Shown: positions 34,833 through 43,409 of the stretch, one piece after another
Layout: each line of letters starts with the position of its first letter
How positions within the stretch are numbered: position 1 is the stretch's first letter
Assembly: GCA_963736235.1 (NCBI GenBank)
Contig: CAVTOR010000031.1
Location: forward strand, 310,001-374,000
Direction: 5' to 3'
DNA from: CAVORB01 sp963736235
GTDB taxonomy: Bacteria; Pseudomonadota; Gammaproteobacteria; Chromatiales; Chromatiaceae
DNA: 64,000 nt
The notes under the pieces: generated by a model
What the model saw: only the letters and a program-made list of their open reading frames with translations
Database searches by the model: none
What the model was told of the DNA's origin: nothing
Program-made: the position numbers and the translations under genes

Positions 34833-36653
34833 GTGATACAGGCGTGCAAGCTGTAGCTCGCGCTCGATCTCCATCTCCCGCGGCAAGTGGTCGCCGAAGC
34901 GCGTCAGCAGTTCCTCCTGATCGTTGGTTTCCCGCCGCGCCTGCTCCCGATCGATATTCATGATCGCGAAGAAGTCCTCTTTTGGGAAATCGAGGCCCTC
35001 CCAATTCAATCCCTCGAATGGAGGCACCCACCCCAAGGGGCTCTCGATGGCGGCGCCCGCGCCGTTACAGCGATCGACGATCCAATGAAGCACGCGCATG
35101 TTCTCGCCGAAACCCGGCCAGATGAACCTGCCATGCTCGTCCTTGCGGAACCAGTTCACGCGGAAGATGCGCGGCGGCGTCGCTACGTTCTGACGCCCGA
35201 TGCGAAGCCAGTGCCGCCAGTAATCGGCCATGTTGTAGCCGCAGAACGGCAGCATGGCCATCGGGTCGCGCCGCACTGCCGCCTGGCCAATGGCCGCCGC
35301 GGTCGCCTCCGAACCCATGGTCGCGGCCATGTAGACCCCGTGCTCCCAGTTGTAGCTCTGGAACACGAGCGGGAAATGCTTGCTCACCCTCCCCCCGAAC
35401 AGGAAGGCACTGATCGGTACGCCCTCAGGATTCTCCCACTCTGGGTCAATGGAGGGGCACTGGGAGGCGGGCGCCGTAAACCTGGCATTCGGGTGAGCCG
35501 CCGGCCTGCCGCAACCCGGCGTCCAGTCGTTCCCCTTCCAGTCGATCAGGTGCTCGGGGGGCTCCTTGGTCATGCCCTCCCACCAAATGTCCCCATCATC
35601 GGTCAAGGCACAATTGGTGAAGATGCTGTTGGCCCGCACGGAGGCCAGCGCGTTGGGATTGGACTCCTCGCTGGTGCCTGGCGCAACGCCGAAGTAGCCA
35701 TATTCCGGGTTGATGGCGTAGAACTTGCCGTCGCGCGGGTTGGGTTTGATCCAGGCGATATCGTCGCCGACGGTGGTGACCTTCCAGCCCTCGAACCCCT
35801 TCGGCGGGATCAGCATGGCAAAGTTGGTTTTGCCGCAGGCACTGGGGAAGGCGCCGCCCACGTAGGTCTTCTTTCCCTCCGGGGACTCGACGCCGAGGAT
35901 CAGCATGTGCTCGGCAAGCCAGCCGTCATCCCGCGCCATGACCGAGGCAATCCGCAGCGCGAGGCACTTCTTTCCTAGCAGGGCATTACCCCCGTAGCCA
36001 CTGCCGTAGGACCAGATCTCCCGGGTCTCCGGGAAGTGGGAGATGTACTTGTCCTCGATGCTCGGCGCGCACGGCCAGGGAACGTCCTCCTCACCCAGCT
36101 GCAGCGGCGCCCCGACCGAATGCATGCAAGGGACAAACTCGCCGTCCGCCCCTAGGGCGTCGAGTGCGCCCTGCCCCATCCGCGTCATGATGCGCTGGTT
36201 GACGACGACATAGGGCGAGTCCGTGATTTCGATCCCGATGTGGGAAATCGGCGAGCCCAGCGGGCCCATGCTGAAGGGGATGACGTACATCGTCCGCCCC
36301 CGCATGCAGCCATCGAACAGGCCCCTGAGGATGCCCCGCATCTCCGCCGGGTCCATCCAGTTGTTGGTAGGGCCGACGTCCTCTTTGCGCGTCGAGCAGA
36401 TGAAGGTGCGTTCCTCCACCCGCGCCACGTCGCTCGGATGAGATCGGGCGAGGAAGCTGTTGGGCCGTTTGTCCGGGTTCAGGCGCACAAAGGTACCGCT
36501 GGCGACCATCTCATCGCACAGTCGGTCGTGTTCGGATTGCGACCCGTCGCACCAGTAGATGCGCTCCGGACTACATAGGAGCGCCATTTCATCGACCCAT
36601 GCCAATAGTTTCCGATGGTTCGTGCGCGAGGCACCATCGTGGGTAACGGTCAT
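34788..36653 (-). CDS. pckG: phosphoenolpyruvate carboxykinase (GTP)
   Basis: 621 residues, the size of GTP-dependent PEPCK. Signatures: FPSACGKTNFAMLIPP (kinase-1 loop with the reactive cysteine), GDDIAWIKPN, GYFGVAPGTSEESNPNA, and WMDPAEMRGILRGLFDGCMRG. It interconverts oxaloacetate + GTP and PEP + GDP + CO2 in the cytoplasm, for gluconeogenesis or anaplerosis. Together with Acs and malate synthase it links acetate or TCA intermediates to sugar synthesis. It converges with the small secreted protein gene. Confidence 0.97.
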   Translation of the reverse strand: MTVTHDGASRTNHRKLLAWVDEMALLCSPERIYWCDGSQSEHDRLCDEMVASGTFVRLNPDKRPNSFLARSHPSDVARVEERTFICSTRKEDVGPTNNWMDPAEMRGILRGLFDGCMRGRTMYVIPFSMGPLGSPISHIGIEITDSPYVVVNQRIMTRMGQGALDALGADGEFVPCMHSVGAPLQLGEEDVPWPCAPSIEDKYISHFPETREIWSYGSGYGGNALLGKKCLALRIASVMARDDGWLAEHMLILGVESPEGKKTYVGGAFPSACGKTNFAMLIPPKGFEGWKVTTVGDDIAWIKPNPRDGKFYAINPEYGYFGVAPGTSEESNPNALASVRANSIFTNCALTDDGDIWWEGMTKEPPEHLIDWKGNDWTPGCGRPAAHPNARFTAPASQCPSIDPEWENPEGVPISAFLFGGRVSKHFPLVFQSYNWEHGVYMAATMGSEATAAAIGQAAVRRDPMAMLPFCGYNMADYWRHWLRIGRQNVATPPRIFRVNWFRKDEHGRFIWPGFGENMRVLHWIVDRCNGAGAAIESPLGWVPPFEGLNWEGLDFPKEDFFAIMNIDREQARRETNDQEELLTRFGDHLPREMEIERELQLARLYHSPDTWDLSAATAPY

Positions 36654-36999
36654 GTGGGGAGTCTCCTGGTGTTCAGTGGGCTTCGTGGGGGAATGCCTGG
36701 TTGTCGCTTCCGACGAGACGACACATCGTCCCGGTGGTGCGCAAGCCGTATGCCTTCAGCAAACCACGGGCCAGTTCACAAGAATCGTTCATGTTGCAGA
36801 AATCGGGCGTTCGGGGAAAGTCTTTTTCGGCCGGTCGCACCAAAATTGGGCTCGATCGTCGTTGCCGCCCAAGTCTGATGCGCGTTGCGGAACCCCGGCC
36901 GGCTCGCTTCTATTGGAGACTCAGGCGCCGCTCAGGTTTCACCGCACTGCTTCCCTGACAGCGCACGAGCCGTCATCTCAGTCGTGCCGGGAGCCCCGA
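36654..36999. other. intergenic region between pckG and the sulfur globule gene
   Basis: 346 bp upstream of pckG and downstream of the sulfur globule protein gene (both minus strand). Short open frames occur but without any family resemblance. It should contain the pckG promoter; GGAGACTCCCC just before the pckG ATG is a likely ribosome site. I see no repeat or RNA gene. Confidence 0.5.
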
Positions 37000-37320
37000 T
37001 CACCTTGCCTCGGCCGGTACTGGGGCCAGTGGAGCCACGGGGACCGCATAGGGATATGCGGCATATGGGTACCCGTATCCCCAGGGCGCACCCCAGTAGG
37101 GAGCATAGCCATCATAGTCGTTCCAGCGATTCCAGCCGCGTCCCCAACCCCGGCCTCCACCGCCCACGCTCATGTGGAAATCTAACCTGGCATCGCCGAA
37201 GAAATCGTTCCACCAGTCGTTCCATACGGAGCCCCAGCCTGGTCCACCCCACCAAGCGTTGGCGGCGTTGGATGAGGCGACAAGCACGGCAAAGAATGCG
37301 AAGGTTGCGAGTCTTTTCAT
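37000..37320 (-). CDS. sulfur globule protein-like secreted aromatic/Gly-rich protein
   Basis: 106 residues. Signal peptide MKRLATFAFFAVLVASSNA (cleavage near ANA-WW). The mature part is built of Trp, Gly, Tyr, Asn and Asp: WWGGPGWGSVWNDWW, GRGWGRGWNRWNDYDGYAPY, then WGAPWGYGYPYAAYPYA. This matches the Sgp envelope proteins of Chromatiales (CV1/CV2 type), which coat periplasmic sulfur droplets formed during thiosulfate or sulfide oxidation. It is consistent with soxYZ in the same window. The assignment rests on composition and repeats; short low-complexity proteins give few fixed residues. Confidence 0.7.
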   Translation of the reverse strand: MKRLATFAFFAVLVASSNAANAWWGGPGWGSVWNDWWNDFFGDARLDFHMSVGGGGRGWGRGWNRWNDYDGYAPYWGAPWGYGYPYAAYPYAVPVAPLAPVPAEAR

Positions 37321-37391
37321 GGATGTGGTCCCCTATGCCCGCGATCCAGAAAGCGCTGCAGGAGAATAAAGCGCGCGTTTCAGCGCCCAAT

Positions 37392-37411
37392 ATATAAGCT
37401 TCTACTTATAT
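37392..37411. repeat. palindrome between the sulfur globule gene and pyrC
   Basis: ATATAAG-N6-CTTATAT, perfect 7-bp arms, in the short divergent region 72-91 bp upstream of the sulfur globule start and 38-57 bp upstream of the pyrC start. It could be a regulator operator or overlapping -10 boxes. Confidence 0.5.
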
Positions 37412-37448
37412 GTTGAAATCCCTTTCCGTTACGGACGAGAACAACGCG

Positions 37449-38505
37449 ATGCCCAACGGCCCCGACACCTTGACCATTACCAAGCCAGATGACTGGCACC
37501 TGCACCTGCGTGACGGGGCCGAGATGGCCTCCGTGGTTGCCTTTTCGGCGCGACAGTTCGCTCGTGCTATCGTCATGCCGAACCTTCGCCCGCCCATCAC
37601 CACCGCGGCTCAGGCCGCAGCCTATCGAGACCGTATTCTCGCCGCCCTGCCGCCCGGTCACCGCTTCAAACCGCTGATGACCCTCTACCTGACCGACAAC
37701 CTGCCGCCAAGCGAAATCGCGGCCGCCCAGGGCGCAGGGTCAGTATACGCGGCGAAGCTCTATCCCGCCGGCGCAACCACCAATTCCGAGCTTGGCGTCA
37801 CGCGACTCGCCCGCATTTACCCTGTCCTCGAGGCCATGCAACGGCAGGACATGCCGTTGCTGGTGCACGGCGAATCCACCGCCCACGAAGTGGATATCTT
37901 CGATCGCGAACGACGGTTCATCGACGATACGCTAAGCCGGCTGGTCAGAGACTTTCCGGCGCTGCGTATCGTCTTCGAGCACATCACCACCGTCGATGCC
38001 GTGGCTTTCGTGCGCGCCGCCCCGCCCACCGTCGCGGCCACCATCACGCCCCATCACCTGCTCTATAATCGCAACGCCATCTTGGCCGGCGGGATCAGGC
38101 CACACTACTATTGCCTGCCGGTGCTGAAGCGCGAACAGCATCGTCAGGCCCTGGTGGAGGCGGCGACCAGCGGGGAATCAAGGTTTTTTCTCGGCACGGA
38201 CAGCGCGCCGCACGCAGTCGGAGGGAAGGAGACGGCCTGCGGATGCGCGGGGATCTTCAGCGCCCACGCCGCGATCGAGCTATACGCGGAGGCCTTCGAC
38301 TCGGCGGGCGCCCTCGACTAGCCTAGAGGGTTTTGCCAGCTTCTTCGGGCCTGACTTCTACGGGCTTCCGCGCAACCGGGAACGGATCAGGTTGCGCCGG
38401 GAGGTCTGGACGGTGCCTGATGCGTACGACTTCGGGGGCCAACTTCTGATGCCCCTGCGCGCCGGCGAGACGGTGGCCTGGCGGCTGGAAGGACCCCAGG
38501 CCTGA
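37449..38505 (+). pseudogene. pyrC: dihydroorotase PyrC (type II), one frameshift as read
   Basis: Start ATG 37449 (MPNGPDTLTITKPDDWHLHL); an in-frame ATG at 37410 has no ribosome site. Metal and substrate motifs: DDWHLHLRDG (HxH), AAKLYPAGATTNS (carboxylated lysine), LLVHGE, FEHITT and LGTDSAPHAVGGKETACGCA. As read a TAG at 38319-38321 ends it. Removing one base there gives SLEGFASFFGPDFYGLPRNR and the rest of the normal C-terminus to TGA 38503-38505 (ETVAWRLEGPQA). About 351 residues when repaired. Third step of de novo pyrimidine synthesis. Confidence 0.92.
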
Positions 38506-38521
38506 CCCCCGCGGGTTCGGT

Positions 38522-39253
38522 CTACTGTGCCCAGATGTCCTGTTCGTAGGGATCCGGCGGCGGATTGCCGTCAAAGATCTGGCTGCGACGGCGTTGCAGA
38601 AAGGCGTCGCGCACGAAGCTGTAGGGATCGACCGCCGCCTCTTCCAGAATCTTGCCCGCCGTCAGCAGGTCCGCTCGCTGGTCGATAACTCGCAGCGCCA
38701 CGAATCCCCAATAGATACGATCCTTTTCCACGCTGAAGAAGGGATCGACCAGGGAATCCCCGACGCGGCCCACGGAGTCGCGCACTGTACTCGGACCGAA
38801 CACCGGAACGACCAGATAGGGACTGTCGACGTCGCCCCAGTAGCCGAAGGTCTGACCGAAGTCCTCCTTGTAGCTGGGTAGACCCATGTTGGTCGCCACA
38901 TCGACGAAGCCCAGGATACCCACGGTGGAGTTTATCGCGATCCTTCCAAGGTCCGAGCCGAATCGCGAAAGCTTGAATTGGAACAGATTGTTCACCGCGG
39001 AATTGACGTCCGCGATGTTGTTGAAGAAGTTCGTCACCCCACGATCCACCGGTTCCGGGGTTATCGCCTTGTAGCCCTTGGCGATCGGCTTGAACAGCGC
39101 ATCATCCACGACGGTGTTGAACTTGTGCACGCCGCGGTTGTATGCCTCAAGGGGGTCCCTCGGATCCCGCTGATCCTCCGGAATCGAGGCGCAACCGACA
39201 AGTGCCGCCGCTGCCAAGATCGCCGAGACTACTCGAAAGCTTCTGCCCCACAT
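38522..39253 (-). CDS. mlaA: MlaA (VacJ) outer-membrane lipoprotein
   Basis: 243 residues. Lipobox LVGC (C21). Family sequence: DPLEAYNRGVHKFNTVVDDA, VTNFFNNIADVNSAVNNLFQ, GRIAINSTVGILGFVDVAT and the C-terminal PFFSVEKDRIYWG and YSFVRDAFLQRRR. MlaA forms a ring in the outer membrane that removes mislocalised phospholipids and passes them to MlaC for retrograde transport by MlaFEDB. It is separate from any mla ABC cluster here and converges with pyrC. Confidence 0.95.
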   Translation of the reverse strand: MWGRSFRVVSAILAAAALVGCASIPEDQRDPRDPLEAYNRGVHKFNTVVDDALFKPIAKGYKAITPEPVDRGVTNFFNNIADVNSAVNNLFQFKLSRFGSDLGRIAINSTVGILGFVDVATNMGLPSYKEDFGQTFGYWGDVDSPYLVVPVFGPSTVRDSVGRVGDSLVDPFFSVEKDRIYWGFVALRVIDQRADLLTAGKILEEAAVDPYSFVRDAFLQRRRSQIFDGNPPPDPYEQDIWAQ

Positions 39254-39367
39254 GGTCTTGATCCTTGTTTTTCATCCCGATCGCGGAAAGCCACGTCGCT
39301 GGATGCTATCACAGTCCAGACGGACGCAAACGCGGTTTGCATCACTGTTTTGCCTGGGCTTGTGCCA

Positions 39368-40264
39368 TCAATAAACCGCGCGAACAGCGAAACCGGCCCT
39401 TCGCACTCGTTGCACGATCCCGCCCTCACCCAGCAGATGGAGCGCTCCTACGGCGACGAAGAAAACGTCCTCGGCGAGCAGGGGCAGGATGCGTTCGGCC
39501 ATCCGTTCGTTGCGCACGTCCAAAGCGTTGGTCCGGAAACGCGCCTCGAGCTCCGGGTCTCCGCCGCGGAGATACTCATCGCTCAAGCGCATCAATGCAG
39601 CAAGATCACGCTCCAGGTAGGCGCCGAGCAAGCGCTCGAAGACCTCCGGCAGCTGATCCCGAACCTCTAGTGTCTCGCGCAGCAGGGCCACCTGATCGCG
39701 CTCGCTCAGTTCCTCGAACACGGCAAGCTGCTCATCGATGCTCTCGAGGCCGACGATCCTCTTGGCCGCCGCGGTGGCCGCCTTGTAGAGGCGCATGTCG
39801 AGAAACTCCCCGGTCTCGGCGGGCGGAACGCTGAGGATCGTGACCACCGCCCAGGGCTTGAAGTCGCGGATTGCCGCTTCCGTCATACCGCGCTCCTCGA
39901 TCGCCTGCACCACCTGCTGGAAAAGAGGCGGCCCGATGACCGCTTCCAGCGTGCGCCCGTCGGTGTAGACCATGGTCACCATCGACTGGAGTATGGCTTG
40001 CGTATCCGGGATAACCTCCATCGCGAAGCCGGCCGAGGCCTCGAAGGCGTCGCGGACCGGCAACGGCAGCTCGATCACCCGCGAGTCCTCGCTGTGAATC
40101 GTGCCGAACAGCCAGCCCCGCGTGTCTTCTCCGGAACGCACCTCGAACAGCAGGCCATTGCCCACGGCCTGGTCGGACGCCGCACATGCCGCAAACCATA
40201 GGGTCAGCGCGGGCATGATCAACAGGAACGCCAATGCGCGCCGGTAGACTTTTATCACTAGCAT
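39368..40264 (-). CDS. TraB/GumN family protein
   Basis: 298 residues with an N-terminal export signal (LAFLLIMPALTLWFAACAAS; the FAAC could be a lipobox). The TraB/GumN (Tiki-like) fold blocks are present: GWLFGTIHSEDSRVIELP near the start and FFVAVGALHLLGEGGIV near the end, each carrying the conserved histidine of a putative metallopeptidase site; the second block usually reads GALHLPGxxG. Likely periplasmic. Substrate unknown. It is transcribed divergently from rnt. Confidence 0.85.
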   Translation of the reverse strand: MLVIKVYRRALAFLLIMPALTLWFAACAASDQAVGNGLLFEVRSGEDTRGWLFGTIHSEDSRVIELPLPVRDAFEASAGFAMEVIPDTQAILQSMVTMVYTDGRTLEAVIGPPLFQQVVQAIEERGMTEAAIRDFKPWAVVTILSVPPAETGEFLDMRLYKAATAAAKRIVGLESIDEQLAVFEELSERDQVALLRETLEVRDQLPEVFERLLGAYLERDLAALMRLSDEYLRGGDPELEARFRTNALDVRNERMAERILPLLAEDVFFVAVGALHLLGEGGIVQRVRRAGFAVRAVY

Positions 40265-40405
40265 TCTCCCCGCGGTCCGGTCCGCGGACTCCAGCCAAAA
40301 CTATATCAGGACCTGGTCCCGCCTTACCCTGGTACGACACGCGGGAAAGCGATACCGGGTCGGAGCGGATTTGGCTTTTAGGAGCGCGCAACTTATGCTG
40401 CCGGG

Positions 40406-41155
40406 ATGCTCGATGACGCACCAAAGCTCGCCATTGCACAAAGGTTCCGCGGCTTTCTCCCGGTGGTGGTTGACGTGGAAACTGCGGGCTTCGACCCACA
40501 ACGCCATGCCCTGCTGGAAATCGCGGCGATCGTGATCCGGATGGACGAGGAGGGATGGCTGAAACTTGGCCCGACGCTGTCCTGCCACGTGCTGCCGTTC
40601 ATGGGGTCCGAGATCGATCCAAGGGCGCTTGCCTTCAATCAGATCGATCCGGACCACCCGTTCCGGGACGCCTTACCCGAGAAGGAGGCACTCAACCGTA
40701 TCCTCGACCCGATTCGGAAAGCGGTCAAAGTCACCGGCTGCAACCGCGCCATACTCGTGGGACACAATGCTGCTTTCGATCTCGGCTTCCTCAAGGCCGC
40801 CGTCGATCGTACCGGATACAAGCGTAGCCCGTTCCACTCGTTCAGCGTGTTCGACACGGTTTCCCTGGCGGGACTGGTCTTCGGTCAGACGGTGCTAGCT
40901 AAGTCCGCCCAGGCGGCCGGGCTTGGCTGGGACAATGACGAGGCGCACAGCGCCGTCTACGACGCGGAGCAGACCGCGCGGCCTGTTTTGCTGGATCGTC
41001 AATCGCTGGAGAGAGATGGATCCGGTGCGGGCCTGGGAACGAGCCGACTCCGAAGTTTCATACGGAATAGCACCAACGTCATCTCGGTGAGACACCACAC
41101 CACCGCGGGTCTGGATCGCGTTGACCGCCTTCCTGGAACCCTCTCAGGAGGATGA
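40406..41155 (+). CDS. rnt: ribonuclease T (frameshifted near its end as read)
   Basis: Begins MLDDAPKLAIAQRFRGFLPV. DEDDh exonuclease motifs: VVVDVETAGFDP, GHNAAFDLGFLKAA and HSAVYDAEQTA (H and D). RNase T trims the 3' ends of tRNAs and other stable RNAs. The as-read end (RPVLLDRQSLERD and onward to 41155) is unlike the family. Removing one C near 40978-40983 gives RLFCWIVNRWRE, the usual RNase T C-terminus, and a stop at 41088-41090. The core is complete, so function is likely intact in the cell. Confidence 0.88.
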   Translation: MLDDAPKLAIAQRFRGFLPVVVDVETAGFDPQRHALLEIAAIVIRMDEEGWLKLGPTLSCHVLPFMGSEIDPRALAFNQIDPDHPFRDALPEKEALNRILDPIRKAVKVTGCNRAILVGHNAAFDLGFLKAAVDRTGYKRSPFHSFSVFDTVSLAGLVFGQTVLAKSAQAAGLGWDNDEAHSAVYDAEQTARPVLLDRQSLERDGSGAGLGTSRLRSFIRNSTNVISVRHHTTAGLDRVDRLPGTLSGG

Positions 41156-41491
41156 TGCTTCGCCACCCGCTCCCGACTTCTCTGCCGCCTTCTCCATCAA
41201 GCACTTCAGCTCGCCGTTGGCGTGCAGCTCGAGGGTGATGTCGCAGCCGCCGACCAGTTCCCCATCGATGTAGACCTGCGGAAACGTCGGCCAGTCCGCG
41301 TAGCGCGGCAGATTCTCGAAGATCTCCGGATCCTGCAGCACGTTCACGTACGCGAAGGGGACGCCGCACTCCTGCAGCGCGGCCGCCGCGCGCATGGAGA
41401 AGCCGCACATCGGAAACTGCGGGGTTCCCTTCATGTAGATGACGACCGGATTGCCTTTGACCTGTTCGTCGATTCTCTCAAGCACGTCCAT
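41144..41491 (-). CDS. grxD: monothiol glutaredoxin (Grx4/GrxD, CGFS type)
   Basis: 115 residues from ATG 41491, preceded by AGAGGAG. Active site CGFS (29-32) in GTPQFPMCGFS; glutathione-binding WPTFPQVYIDGELVGGCDI. CGFS glutaredoxins bind a [2Fe-2S] cluster between two monomers and glutathione and pass it to targets, working with the ISC machinery found later in this window. The C-terminal tail (AAEKSGAGGEASSS) is a short low-complexity extension. It converges with rnt. Confidence 0.96.
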   Translation of the reverse strand: MDVLERIDEQVKGNPVVIYMKGTPQFPMCGFSMRAAAALQECGVPFAYVNVLQDPEIFENLPRYADWPTFPQVYIDGELVGGCDITLELHANGELKCLMEKAAEKSGAGGEASSS

Positions 41492-41617
41492 CGAAACTCC
41501 TCTTAATTGGGCTGGGATTACGACGAGAGAAATCGGGACGCCCCGCCCCTTTTCAAGTCGCAGCACGATGCAGCGGCGGCGCAGCGGCACCGGCGGTGGC
41601 GACGGAGCGCACTCCGG

Positions 41618-43409
41618 TCAGGCTCGCGCCACCGGGTCCACATGCCGCTGCAGCCAGAGCTCGAGAAGCGCCAGATGCCAGAGCTTGTTGCCCTGGATGC
41701 GCGTGTGATGCATGTCCGGCGCCGCCAGCAGCATGTCCAGGTAATCGCGACGGTACAGTCCACGCTCGCGGCAGGCGCGTGAATTGACCAGGTCGCGCAT
41801 CAGGGCCAGGAAGTCGCCCCGCACATACTTCAGCGCCGGCATCGGAAAGTAGCCCTTGGGGCGGTCGATCACGGCATCGGGCAACAGGCCGCGCGCCATG
41901 GCCTTGAGCGGATACTTGCCGCCCTCGCGCAGCTTGAGCTCCGGCGGGCAGCGGGCGGCCAGCTCCACCAGTTCGTGATCGAGAAAGGGCACCCTGGCCT
42001 CCAGCCCCCAGGCCATGGTCATGTTGTCCACCCGCTTGACCGGGTCGTCGACGATCAGGGTGGTACGTCCATGCGCAGCACCGCGTCCATGATCTCGTCG
42101 GCGCCGGGCTCGCCCAGCAATCCATCCGACCAGGCGCGAGCTATGGTCCTCGCCGGCAAAGTCCGCGGCCACCATGCGCAGATACTCGTCGTGATCACGG
42201 TCGAAATAGTGCTTGCGGAAGCGCTCCGTCCAGGAGCCCTCCGCTTCGGCCTGGATGCGCGGATACCAGAAATAGCCGCCGAAGACCTCGTCCGCCCCTT
42301 GGCCGGACTGCACCACCTTGATCTCCCGCGACACCTGCTCGGCGAGCAGATAGAAGGCCACCGCGTCCTGGCCGAACATGGGCTCGGCCATGGCGTCCAC
42401 CGCCTCCGGCAGCCGCCACAGGGCATCCACGTTGCGGCACCCGGAATTTCCGGTGACGAGTGGCGTAGCGCTCGACGACCAGATCCGAGTACTCGAACTC
42501 GCTGCCGGATTCCTCCGGCGTGTCCTCGAAGCCCACGGAGAAGGTGCGCAGGTCGCTGATGCCCGCCTCGGCCAGCAGCGCCACCAGCAGGCTCGAATCC
42601 AGCCCCCCCGAGAGCAGCACCCCGACCGGCACGTCCGCCACCTCGTTGCGCTTGCGCACGGCCTCGCGCAGGGCGTCATGGATGGCCTCGAGCCACTCCC
42701 CTTCGCTTCTGGAGCGCTGCGGGCGGGTGGCTTCCAGCCGCCAGTAAGCCCGTTCCGTGCGCCGACCGTCGGCCTCGACTCGCATCCAGTGCGCCGGGGC
42801 GAGCTTGCGCACCCCGGCGAGCACGGTGCGCGGCGCGGGTACCACGGCGTGCAGGGTGAACAGGTGATGGAGCGCGACCGGGTCGATCCCGGTATCGACC
42901 CCTCCCGCCTCCAGCAGCGCCTGGGTGCTTGATGCGAAGCGGAAGCGGGCGCCGTCCTCCGTCCAGTAGAGCGGTTTGATGCCGAAGCGATCCCTGGCCA
43001 GGAACAGGACGCGCTTGACCGCGTCCCAGACGGCGAAGGCAAACATGCCGTGCAGACGCGCCACGCAGTCCTCTCCCCAGGCGTGCCAAGCCTTGAGGAT
43101 GGTCTCACTGTCGCCCTCGGAGAAGAAGTCGTAGCCGAGGGCTGAGAGCTCCCGGCGCAGCTCGCGGTAGTTGTAGATGGTCCCGTTGAAGACCAACGCG
43201 AGGCCGAGACCGGGATCGACCATCGGCTGATTGGAGCGGACGGACAGGTCGATGATGGACAGCCGCCGGTGACCGAACCCGAGTGAGCCGTCGCTGTAGC
43301 TGCCGCCATGCTCTGGACCGCGGCGCTCGAGCTGCCCCATCATGGACCCGATGGCGGCGAGGTCCGCCGGACCCCCGTCGAAACGCAGCTCACCGCAGAT
43401 ACCGCACAT
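41618..43409 (-). pseudogene. asparagine-synthase-family amidotransferase, probably N-acetylglutaminylglutamine amidotransferase; three indels as read
   Basis: ATG 43409 begins MCGICGELRFDG with the class II glutaminase nucleophile C2; GHRRLSIIDLS, LVFNGTIYNYRELR and LARDRFGIKPLYW follow. The synthetase domain has the PP-loop VLLSGGLDSSLL. Frames change near 42434-42438 (one extra base), 42131-42136 (one missing) and 42064-42068 (one missing). Between and after them PNVDALWRLPEAVDAM, EPGADEIMDAVLRMD, VDNMTMAWGLEARVPFLDHE and RPKGYFPMPALKYVRG are in family register. About 595 residues. The overall sequence style fits the enzyme making the osmolyte NAGGN, but its partner ligase gene is not adjacent; ordinary AsnB is the alternative. 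Confidence 0.75.
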
